DNA from: Massilia sp. METH4
GTDB taxonomy: Bacteria > Pseudomonadota > Gammaproteobacteria > Burkholderiales > Burkholderiaceae_D
Assembly (NCBI RefSeq): GCF_037094685.1
Contig: NZ_CP146614.1
Span: 6,572,001-6,636,000, forward strand
Direction: 5' to 3'
Length of the DNA stretch: 64,000 nt
The first letter of the stretch is position 1. Each line of letters begins with the position of its first letter. The position numbers were made by a program, and so were the translations under genes. Below, piece by piece: positions 1 through 7,334 of the stretch. The notes under the pieces were generated by a model. It ran no database searches, was not told where the DNA came from, and saw only the letters and a list, made by a program, of their open reading frames with translations.

Positions 1-1
1 G

Positions 2-484
2 CAAGGCCTGATCCCCGGCGAAGGCGCCGCCGGCCTGCTGCTGGCCGACGCCACGCAAGCGGCCCTGCTGGGCGAGGCGCCGGCGCACCTGCACACGGTG
101 GCGGCCCAACGCGACGATTCGGCCGACGTCGCGCGCAAGGCCGATGCCGCCTTGCTGCGGCGCCTGGGCGCGCAGGCATGCACGCAGGGCGCCATCGCGG
201 CCGGCGCGGTGGCGGCGCTCGTGGCCGACACGGGGCACCGCACCAGCCGCATGATGGAACTGATGGAGCTGGCCAATGGCGAACTGGCTCAGCTCGACAC
301 CGGCGCCGACGTGCTGGCCACGGGCAGTGCCTGCGGCCACGCGGGCGCCGTGCCGTTCGTGGCCGCGCTGGCGCTGGCCAACCAGCAGGCACAGGAACGG
401 CAGGCGCCGGTCCTGTGCGTGAGCAATGAAGACCCCCACCACCGCAGTGCCGTGCTGGTTCGCCCGCCGGCCCTGCAATCCTGA
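2..484 (+). CDS. Ketoacyl-synthase-like protein, C-terminal part (5' end outside window)
   Basis: The frame is open from the window edge to a TGA at 482-484, giving the last 160 residues of a longer protein; the first internal start (GTG at 98) is not the true start. The segment GLIPGEGAAGLLLADA near the edge resembles the [13 protein letters not shown] stretch of FabF-type condensing enzymes. The later SACGHAGAVPFVAALALA resembles the TGHxxGAAGG stretch that carries a catalytic His. This suggests a thiolase-fold (beta-ketoacyl synthase) protein. It lies 34 bp upstream of tssM in the same direction, so it is probably part of the T6SS operon, where its role is unknown to me. The active-site Cys region is outside the window, so catalytic competence cannot be judged. 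Confidence 0.6.
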   Translation, partial: QGLIPGEGAAGLLLADATQAALLGEAPAHLHTVAAQRDDSADVARKADAALLRRLGAQACTQGAIAAGAVAALVADTGHRTSRMMELMELANGELAQLDTGADVLATGSACGHAGAVPFVAALALANQQAQERQAPVLCVSNEDPHHRSAVLVRPPALQS

Positions 485-518
485 TCGATTGACGAGCAGT
501 TTTTAGTCGAGTTTTACG

Positions 519-3500
519 ATGATTGATACTATCTGGCAGTTCCTGACGACCCGCTCCAGCCTGACGGCGATCGGCTACCTCGCCCTGGCTGCGCTGCTGT
601 GGATCTCCACGCGCCTGCTCGGCCTGCCGGTGCCGTGGGCCTGGGGACTGTTCCTGCTCGCCCTGGCCGCCGGCGCCGCGCTGTGGGGCTGGCGCCGCTG
701 GCGCAACCGCAAGGCCGCCGCCGAACTGGGCGACATGCTGGAACAACAGGCCGTCGCCGCTACGCCGAAGGCCAACGCCACCCAGCGCGAGGAGCACGAG
801 GCGATCAAGAAGCGCATGCTCGACGCCATCGGCACGATCAAGGGCTCGAAACTGGGCCTGCTGTCGGACGACGCGGCGCTCTATGAGCTGCCCTGGTACA
901 TGGTGATCGGCAACCCGGCGGCGGGCAAGAGCACGGCGATCGCCAGCTCGGGCCTGCAATTCCCGTTCGCGGACGCGAAGATCGTGCACGGCGTGGGCGG
1001 CACCCGCAACTGCGACTGGTTCTTCACCACCGACGGCATCCTGATCGACACCGCCGGCCGCTACTCGGTGAACGAGGAAGACCGCGCCGAGTGGTTCGGT
1101 TTCCTTTCCCTGCTCAAGAAGTACCGCAAGAAAGCGCCGATCAATGGCGTGATCATCGCCGCCAGTGTCGCCGAGCTGGCCGGCAACCGCCCCGAGTTCG
1201 CCATCAACCTGGCCAAGAACCTGCGCCAGCGCGTGCAGGAGCTGACCGAGAAACTGGAAGTGCATGCGCCGGTCTACGTGGTGTTCACGAAAGCCGACCT
1301 GATCACCGGCTTCAATGAATTCTTCCAGGATGCCGACCGCGCCGAGCGCGACCGCGTGTGGGGGGCCACCCTGCCCTACAACCAGCATGCCAGCGGCCAG
1401 CAGGTGCTCGACCAGTTCGACGCCCGCTTCGACGAACTGTATGAAGGCTTGAAGGACATGAGCGCCGCCAACATGGCGCTGCTGTCGCGCGAGCGCATGC
1501 CGCCGGGGGTGTTTACCTTCCCGCTCGAATTCTCGAACGTGAAGGCGCCGCTGCGCTCGTTCATCGCCACGCTGTTCGAGGAAAACCCGTTCCAGTTCAA
1601 GCCCGTATTCCGCGGCTTCTACTTCACCAGCGCGCTGCAGGAAGGCGAGCCCGTCTCCGCTTCCTCGAAGCGCGTGGCGCAGCGCTTCGACATTCGCCTG
1701 CAGCCGGGCCACCACGAGGACAGCCACCAGCAGCAGGGCTACTTCCTGCTCAACCTGTTCCGCAAGGTGATCTTCGCCGACAAGGAACTGGTGGCGCAGT
1801 ATGCCAGCCCGGCCAAGACGCGCGTGCGCTATGCTGCCTTCTTCGCCGCCACCGCGTTCGCCGGCCTGGCCCTGGGCGGCTGGAGCTGGTCTTATGTGAA
1901 CAACCGCCAGCTGGTGGAAAACGTGGAAGCCGACCTGGCGCAGGCCGTACGCGTGCAGGACAAGCGGCTCGACCTGCAATCGCGCTTCGAGGCGCTGCAA
2001 ATCCTGCAGGACCGCATCGAGCAGCTGGAAAGCTACCGCACCAAGCGCCCGCTGTCGCTCAGCCTGGGCCTGTACCAGGGCGATTACCTGGAGCGCAAGC
2101 TGCGCGAGGAGTACTTCAGCGGCGTGCGCGAAGTGATGCTCAAGCCCGTGGGGGAAGCGCTGGAAGGCTACCTGGCCGAAGTGAACCGTAACGCGGCCCA
2201 GCTGCAACCGGCTTCGCGCGCCGCCGTGGCGGCCGCCGCCGGCACGGCCGCCGGACCGGCCAGCGCGCAACCGGTGCAGGCCGCCGCCCAGCAGTTCAAG
2301 GATTCCTCGCCGACCAGCAGCGAGGATGCCTACAACGCCCTGAAGACCTACCTGATGCTGTCCGACCCGGCGCGCGCCGAGGGCGCGCACCTGAACGACC
2401 AGCTGACGCGCTTCTGGCGCGGCTGGCTGGACGCCAACCGTGGCGCCATGTCGCGCGAGCAGATGATCCGCGGGGCCGAACGCATCATCACCTTCTACCT
2501 GGCGCAGATCCAGGATACCTCCTGGCCGCGCCTTGAACCGAAGCTGGCCCTGGTGGACCAGACCCGCGAAAACCTCAAGCGCGTGGTGCGCGGCATGCCG
2601 GCGCGCGAGCGCGTGTATGCGGACGTGAAGGCGCGCGCCGCCACCCGCTTCCCCACCATGACCGTGGCGCGCATCGTGGGCGAGCAGGACAAGGAACTGG
2701 TGCTGGGCAGCTATGCCATCCCCGGCACCTTCACCCGCGAAGCGTGGGAAGGCTTCGTGCGCGACGCCTTCAAGGATGCCGCCAACCGCGAGCTGCAAAG
2801 CGCCGACTGGGTGCTGCGCACCTCCTCGAGCGACGACCTGACGCTGGAAGGCAGCCCGGAACAGATCCAGAAAAGCCTGGTCGAACTGTACAAGACCGAA
2901 TATGCGCGCGAATGGCAGCGCTTCCTGCAGGGCGTGACGATCCGCGACCTGTCCGGCTTCGACGCGGCAGCCGCGGCGATGAACCGCCTGGGCGATCCGC
3001 AGATCTCGCCGATCGGCAAGCTCGTCACCACCGTGTATGAGCAGACCTCGTGGGACAACCCGACCCTGGTCGATGCCGGCGTCGCCCAGGCCAAGCGCGG
3101 CATCGGCGCGTGGTTCCGCGAAACGATCCTGCGCCAGACCCCGTCGCGCGTGAACGTCAACATCCAGGCGCCCTCCAGCATGCCGAAGACCGCCCTGCCG
3201 CTCGGCCCCGTCGGCCGCGAATTCGCCGGCGTGGCACGCATGGTCGTCGCGAAGGACAACGACGCTTCGCTGATGGGCGGCTACATGAACCACCTGTCCA
3301 AGCTGCGCAGCCGCTTCAACACGATCAAGAACCAGGGCGACACCGGCCCCGGCGCCAAACAGCTGATGCAGCAGACGCTGGACGGCAACGGTTCCGAACT
3401 GGCCGAAGCGCTGAAGTACGTCGACGAGCAGATGCTGACCGGCATGAGCGACTCGCAGAAGCAGGCCCTTCGGGGCCTGCTGGTGCGGCCGCTGATGCAG

Positions 3501-4343
3501 AGCTTCGCCGTGATCGTGCGGCCGACCGAGGCCGAGATCGACAAGGTGTGGGCGGCCCAGGTGCTCACGCCGTTCCGCCAGAACCTGGTGAACAAGTATC
3601 CGTTCGCGATGGACTCCAAGCAGGAGGCCAGCGATGCCGAGATCGGCCAGGTATTCGGCCCGCAGGGCGCGATCGCCAAGTTCTTCGACACCACCATCGG
3701 CCCGCTGGTCGTGCGTCGCGGCGACGCGTTGAGCGCGAGGACGTGGGCCAATATGGGCATCAACCTGTCGCCGGCCGTGCTGCAGAGCTTCCCGAGCTGG
3801 GTCGCGCCGCTGTCGGAAGGCGGCGTCGCCAACGCGGCGGCCACCGCCCCCGGCGAGCCGCAGACCATGTTCGACCTGCAGGCGCTGAAGGCGGTGGGCG
3901 CGAGCGAATTCACCATCGAGATCGACGGCCAGGCGCTGCGCTGGCGCGGCCAGGCCCAGCCCTGGGTGCACATGGTGTGGCCGAATGCGAGCGGCGCGCC
4001 GGGCGCGAAAATCACCGCCATCACGCCGCAGGGCAACCCGGTGGTGCTGCTCAATGAACCGGGCCACTCGGGCTTGAAGAAGATGGTGGAAACGGCGTCG
4101 CGCAACCGCCGCGACAATGGCGTGTTCGAACTCAGCTGGAGCAATTCGGGCGTGACCGTGACGGCCAACCTGAAGATCGTGGGCACCCGGGCGCCGGCCC
4201 CGGCACCCGCCGCGCCCGCGCCGGCGGCCCAGGGCTTCAAGCGCCTGCGCCTGCCCGAATCGATCATCGTACCGAGCCCGGTCGTATCGGCCGCGGTATC
4301 GAACCCGTCCGCTGCGGCCGCACCGGTGGGAGGTGCGCAATGA
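519..4343 (+). CDS. tssM: T6SS membrane complex protein TssM (IcmF family)
   Basis: Inner-membrane component of the T6SS trans-envelope complex, with TssL (and usually TssJ). The protein is 1274 residues, in the normal range. Two hydrophobic segments lie at about residues 13-57 and a third at about 440-462 (YAAFFAATAFAGLALGGW), the standard topology with a cytoplasmic domain between them and a large periplasmic part after. A Walker A motif GNPAAGKST sits at about residues 130-138, followed by DTAGRY at about 178, so the nucleotide-binding site looks intact. Ala/Pro-rich linkers occur at about 570-595 and near the C-terminus. The stop overlaps the tagF start (ATGA), indicating translational coupling. 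Confidence 0.96.
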   Translation: MIDTIWQFLTTRSSLTAIGYLALAALLWISTRLLGLPVPWAWGLFLLALAAGAALWGWRRWRNRKAAAELGDMLEQQAVAATPKANATQREEHEAIKKRMLDAIGTIKGSKLGLLSDDAALYELPWYMVIGNPAAGKSTAIASSGLQFPFADAKIVHGVGGTRNCDWFFTTDGILIDTAGRYSVNEEDRAEWFGFLSLLKKYRKKAPINGVIIAASVAELAGNRPEFAINLAKNLRQRVQELTEKLEVHAPVYVVFTKADLITGFNEFFQDADRAERDRVWGATLPYNQHASGQQVLDQFDARFDELYEGLKDMSAANMALLSRERMPPGVFTFPLEFSNVKAPLRSFIATLFEENPFQFKPVFRGFYFTSALQEGEPVSASSKRVAQRFDIRLQPGHHEDSHQQQGYFLLNLFRKVIFADKELVAQYASPAKTRVRYAAFFAATAFAGLALGGWSWSYVNNRQLVENVEADLAQAVRVQDKRLDLQSRFEALQILQDRIEQLESYRTKRPLSLSLGLYQGDYLERKLREEYFSGVREVMLKPVGEALEGYLAEVNRNAAQLQPASRAAVAAAAGTAAGPASAQPVQAAAQQFKDSSPTSSEDAYNALKTYLMLSDPARAEGAHLNDQLTRFWRGWLDANRGAMSREQMIRGAERIITFYLAQIQDTSWPRLEPKLALVDQTRENLKRVVRGMPARERVYADVKARAATRFPTMTVARIVGEQDKELVLGSYAIPGTFTREAWEGFVRDAFKDAANRELQSADWVLRTSSSDDLTLEGSPEQIQKSLVELYKTEYAREWQRFLQGVTIRDLSGFDAAAAAMNRLGDPQISPIGKLVTTVYEQTSWDNPTLVDAGVAQAKRGIGAWFRETILRQTPSRVNVNIQAPSSMPKTALPLGPVGREFAGVARMVVAKDNDASLMGGYMNHLSKLRSRFNTIKNQGDTGPGAKQLMQQTLDGNGSELAEALKYVDEQMLTGMSDSQKQALRGLLVRPLMQSFAVIVRPTEAEIDKVWAAQVLTPFRQNLVNKYPFAMDSKQEASDAEIGQVFGPQGAIAKFFDTTIGPLVVRRGDALSARTWANMGINLSPAVLQSFPSWVAPLSEGGVANAAATAPGEPQTMFDLQALKAVGASEFTIEIDGQALRWRGQAQPWVHMVWPNASGAPGAKITAITPQGNPVVLLNEPGHSGLKKMVETASRNRRDNGVFELSWSNSGVTVTANLKIVGTRAPAPAPAAPAPAAQGFKRLRLPESIIVPSPVVSAAVSNPSAAAAPVGGAQ

Positions 4344-5329
4344 GCCGCGCCACGACCTCGGCCGCAAGCATCGGCTACTTCGGCAAGATCCCCAGCCGGG
4401 GCGACTTCGTCAAGGGCAGCGACAACCCTGCCCTGATCAAGCTGCTGGACGACTGGCTGGCCCGCGCCATGGACCTGCTGAGCGCCGACGCGCGCTGGAA
4501 GCTTTCCTACGACGCGGTGGCGCCGCTCAACTTCGCCATCATCGGCCCGCGCCGGCGCCACGCGATCGCGGGCCATATCGTGGCCAGCAGCGACCAGTCG
4601 CAGCGGCGCTTCCCGTTCCTGATGATGAGCGCCCTGGAGGTGCCGGAGCCGGCCGCCTTCGTGGGCGATGCACCGCTGGTGCTGAACCGCCTGTGGAACC
4701 GGCTGGAGGGCATGAGCCAGGGCGTGGTGAGCGCCCAGGATGCCACGGCCCCGCTGCAGGCGGCGGCCAGCCAGGCGATAGACATCGACCTGCGCACTGC
4801 CGCGTACGGCGCGGCGTTCGCCGACTTCCTCGAACTGCAGACGGTGGGCGGACTGCAGGCGCAGCTGGCCCAGGGCGGCTTCGAAGGCTCGCTGCGCCAG
4901 GTGCTGCTGGCGCTGGGCATGCTGCTGCAACCGGTGCTGGCCAGCAGTTCCAGCCGGCTGGAAAAGAGCCTGGTGCTGCCGCTGCCGGTCGATCCGATGT
5001 ACCGCAGCCTGGCCGCGGCGTTCTGGATGCACCTGGTCGCGCCGTTCCTGGCCCGTGCCGACTTCGAACTGGCGCTGTTCCTCACGCGCCTTGGGGGGCG
5101 GCCCGCCCTCGTGCTGGGCTTTTCCGGCGCGTCGGCGCACACGCTGCAGGCGATCATGGACCCGCAGGCGGGACTGGAGCGCCACATCGCCTTCGACGAG
5201 CTCGATTGGGTGGAAGACCAGGTGAACGACGACTACGCCGTCAAGAAACTGTCCACCTACCTGGCCCAGCCCGACCTGTCCCTCAAGTCCGCGCTCGATT
5301 CCGTGTGCGCGGCCTTTATTGGAAGCTGA
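4340..5329 (+). CDS. tagF: T6SS-associated protein TagF (ImpM family)
   Basis: TagF is a post-translational regulator of T6SS assembly. The N-terminus SIGYFGKIPSRGDFVKGS is the characteristic opening of the ImpM/TagF family (GxxGKxPxxGDF). At 329 residues it is longer than the shortest family members and has a C-terminal extension; no phosphatase domain of the PppA type is visible. It starts at the ATG overlapping the tssM stop by 4 bases. In species where it has been studied TagF represses the apparatus and is relieved by the threonine-phosphorylation pathway. The matching kinase/phosphatase genes are not in this window. Confidence 0.9.
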   Translation: MSRATTSAASIGYFGKIPSRGDFVKGSDNPALIKLLDDWLARAMDLLSADARWKLSYDAVAPLNFAIIGPRRRHAIAGHIVASSDQSQRRFPFLMMSALEVPEPAAFVGDAPLVLNRLWNRLEGMSQGVVSAQDATAPLQAAASQAIDIDLRTAAYGAAFADFLELQTVGGLQAQLAQGGFEGSLRQVLLALGMLLQPVLASSSSRLEKSLVLPLPVDPMYRSLAAAFWMHLVAPFLARADFELALFLTRLGGRPALVLGFSGASAHTLQAIMDPQAGLERHIAFDELDWVEDQVNDDYAVKKLSTYLAQPDLSLKSALDSVCAAFIGS

Positions 5330-5332
5330 TTG

Positions 5333-6103
5333 ATGAAGATGTCACGACTCCTCCCCCTCCTTTTCGCTTGCGCCCTGGGCGCGGCGGCCGCGCAGACCGC
5401 CGCGCCGCAGCCCGGCCAGGTGGTGGCCGCCGGCACCGTGCCGGATGAAGCAACGCGCGCCGCCGTGCTGGCGCGCCTGCGCGATATCTACGGCGCCGAG
5501 CGCGTGGTGGACCAGATCGCCGTGGGCCAGGTGGCCACGCCGGCCAACTGGAACGACTACGTGCAAAAGCTGCTCACGCCCGACCTGAAGCAGATCAGCC
5601 GCGGCCAGCTGAAGATCGACGGCACCACGGTGAGCCTGCGCGGCGAGGTGGCCAACGAGGCGCAGCGCCAGAAGATCGCCAGCGATGTGGCGACCAGCCT
5701 GAATCCCACGTACACGGTCAACAACGGGCTGCGCGTGTCGAGCGCCGACCAGGGCATCCTCGACAGCACGCTGGCCAACCGCACGGTAGAATTCGAAAGC
5801 GGCAAGGCCACGCTGACCCCGGCCGGCCGCGCGATCCTGGACGAGATGATCCGCGCCATGCAGAAGCTGAAACAGCGCAAGATCGAGATCATCGGCCATA
5901 CGGACAACCAGGGCCTGCCCGCCACGAACCAGGGCCTGAGCCAGGCGCGCGCCGAGGCGGTGAAGGCTTACCTCGCCGCCAACGGCATCAACGGCGACCT
6001 GCTGACCGCCAGCGGCCAGGGCGCCAACCGGCCGATTGCCGGCAACGACACGGCCGAAGGCCGCGCGCGCAACCGCCGCATCGAATTCCGCATCGCGCAG
6101 TAA
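5333..6103 (+). CDS. Exported OmpA-family peptidoglycan-binding protein with BON-like region
   Basis: About 256 residues. The first in-frame ATG is at 5333; a TTG at 5330 directly after the tagF stop and a second ATG at 5339 are alternatives. A signal peptide is clear (SRLLPLLFACALGAAAAQ). The middle (about residues 60-145) has alternating strands typical of a BON-like domain. The C-terminus is an OmpA-like peptidoglycan-binding domain: VEFESGKATLTPAG, then IEIIGHTDNQG, then SQARAEAVKAYL, then GQGANRPIAGN and RARNRRIEF. It is likely periplasmic and could anchor the T6SS membrane complex to the cell wall, a job done by TagL or by an extended TssL elsewhere; TssL here lacks such a domain. It has no membrane anchor, so TagL identity is not claimed. 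Confidence 0.85.
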   Translation: MKMSRLLPLLFACALGAAAAQTAAPQPGQVVAAGTVPDEATRAAVLARLRDIYGAERVVDQIAVGQVATPANWNDYVQKLLTPDLKQISRGQLKIDGTTVSLRGEVANEAQRQKIASDVATSLNPTYTVNNGLRVSSADQGILDSTLANRTVEFESGKATLTPAGRAILDEMIRAMQKLKQRKIEIIGHTDNQGLPATNQGLSQARAEAVKAYLAANGINGDLLTASGQGANRPIAGNDTAEGRARNRRIEFRIAQ

Positions 6104-6128
6104 GCGCGATCACCATAAGGAACCCAGC

Positions 6129-7142
6129 ATGTTTTCAGCCGAGCAGTTACTCCAGCCGATCAGCCCGGACCAGCCAGGCGGCATCGACCTTTCCTTCTCG
6201 CCCGAACTGGATGCGATCGCCCACGCGCGCACCTTCGACGACCCCTCGCTCGACCAGGGCGAATGGGTGACGGACCTGAAAGAAGCGGACTGGGAATTCG
6301 TGGTGCGCAGCTGCGCCAACCTGCTCGAGACGAAGAGCAAGGACCTGCGGCTGGCCGCCTGGATGACCGAGGCCGCCGCCAAGCAGTACCGCCTGCGCGG
6401 CCTGGCCGAGGGCCTGCGCGTGGTTGCCGGCCTGCTGGAAGGCTTCTGGGACCAGGGCCTGTACCCGGAAGCGGACGACGGCGACCAGGAACGCCGCATC
6501 GGTACCCTGAGCTGGCTGCTGGGCCGTATCAAGCCGCTGCTGCGCGAGATGCCGATCACGGACGGCAACGGCCGCGCCTGTTCGCCCCTCGATTTCGACA
6601 TCGCGCGCCGCCAGGGCGGCGAAGACAACCGCCAGCTCGCCGAGCTGGAATCCTCACGCAACGCCACCTCCATCGCTTTCCGCCGCGCCTTCGCGGCCGA
6701 CGCGCAGGCTTGCCTGGACGCGCTGCTGGACCTGGAACGTGCGGCCGATGCGCGGCTCGGCCATGACGCGCCGGGCTTCGTGGGCGCGCGCGACGCCATT
6801 CGCGACATGCAGGGCCTGGTCCCGGCCCCCGCCGAGGAAGCCGCGCCGGCCGCGCAGGACAACGCGATAGTGCCTGCCACGGGCGACGCGCCCGTGGCGA
6901 CCGCCGCGCCCAGTGGCCCGCCGGGCGCCATCCACACGCGCCAGCAAGCCATCGCCCAACTGCGCGTGATCGCCGAATTCTTCCGCCGCACGGAACCGCA
7001 CAGCCCCGTGTCGTATTTCGCCGAGAAGGCGGCGCGCGCCGGCGAGCAGGACCTGCACACCTGGCTGCGCTCGGTCGTCAAGGATTCCTCGTCGCTGGCG
7101 CATATCGAGGAATTGCTGGGGATCCAGCCGGACGCCAATTGA
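6129..7142 (+). CDS. tssA: T6SS cap/baseplate protein TssA (ImpA N-terminal domain)
   Basis: 337 residues from the ATG at 6129, preceded by AAGGA about 8 bases upstream; the longer open frame from 6036 overlaps the previous gene and is not used. The N-terminus LLQPISPDQPGGIDLSFSPE and the segment VAGLLEGFWDQGLYPEADDG are typical of the ImpA N-terminal domain, which contacts baseplate and sheath. An Ala/Pro linker at about 240-275 leads to a short C-terminal helical domain (AIAQLRVIAEFFRRTEPHSP) like the short class of TssA. It is the last gene of the plus-strand operon and converges on clpV. Confidence 0.93.
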   Translation: MFSAEQLLQPISPDQPGGIDLSFSPELDAIAHARTFDDPSLDQGEWVTDLKEADWEFVVRSCANLLETKSKDLRLAAWMTEAAAKQYRLRGLAEGLRVVAGLLEGFWDQGLYPEADDGDQERRIGTLSWLLGRIKPLLREMPITDGNGRACSPLDFDIARRQGGEDNRQLAELESSRNATSIAFRRAFAADAQACLDALLDLERAADARLGHDAPGFVGARDAIRDMQGLVPAPAEEAAPAAQDNAIVPATGDAPVATAAPSGPPGAIHTRQQAIAQLRVIAEFFRRTEPHSPVSYFAEKAARAGEQDLHTWLRSVVKDSSSLAHIEELLGIQPDAN

Positions 7143-7334
7143 GAAGAACATCGCAGCCTGCGATGCCGCTTGGCTGCCAGTCAAGGCGATAGATCAACCC
7201 CATGAACGAGAGGCCGGGGTCTGCCCCCAGGTTTTGCTGCCGGGTTGAAGCATGAGGTCCCACTCGCCAGCCAGGCCTTGAACGCATGCCGCGAGGGCAG
7301 GACCGGCGCCCCCCGTCAGGGCGGCGCCGGAGTC
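7143..7334. other. Convergent intergenic region with GC-rich hairpin
   Basis: This 192-bp gap separates the converging tssA and clpV genes. A GC-rich inverted repeat at 7302-7329 (arms CCGGCGCC and GGCGCCGG) lies directly after the clpV stop and could act as a transcript end or stabiliser, although no T-run follows it. The palindrome-like GGGGTCTGCCCC at 7216-7227 resembles the repeat core at 57,364-57,628. No gene is seen. Confidence 0.5.

Noticed and set aside
3281..5185. Minus-strand open frame of about 634 codons opposite tssM and tagF
   Set aside because: Antisense shadow; composition typical of GC-rich complements.
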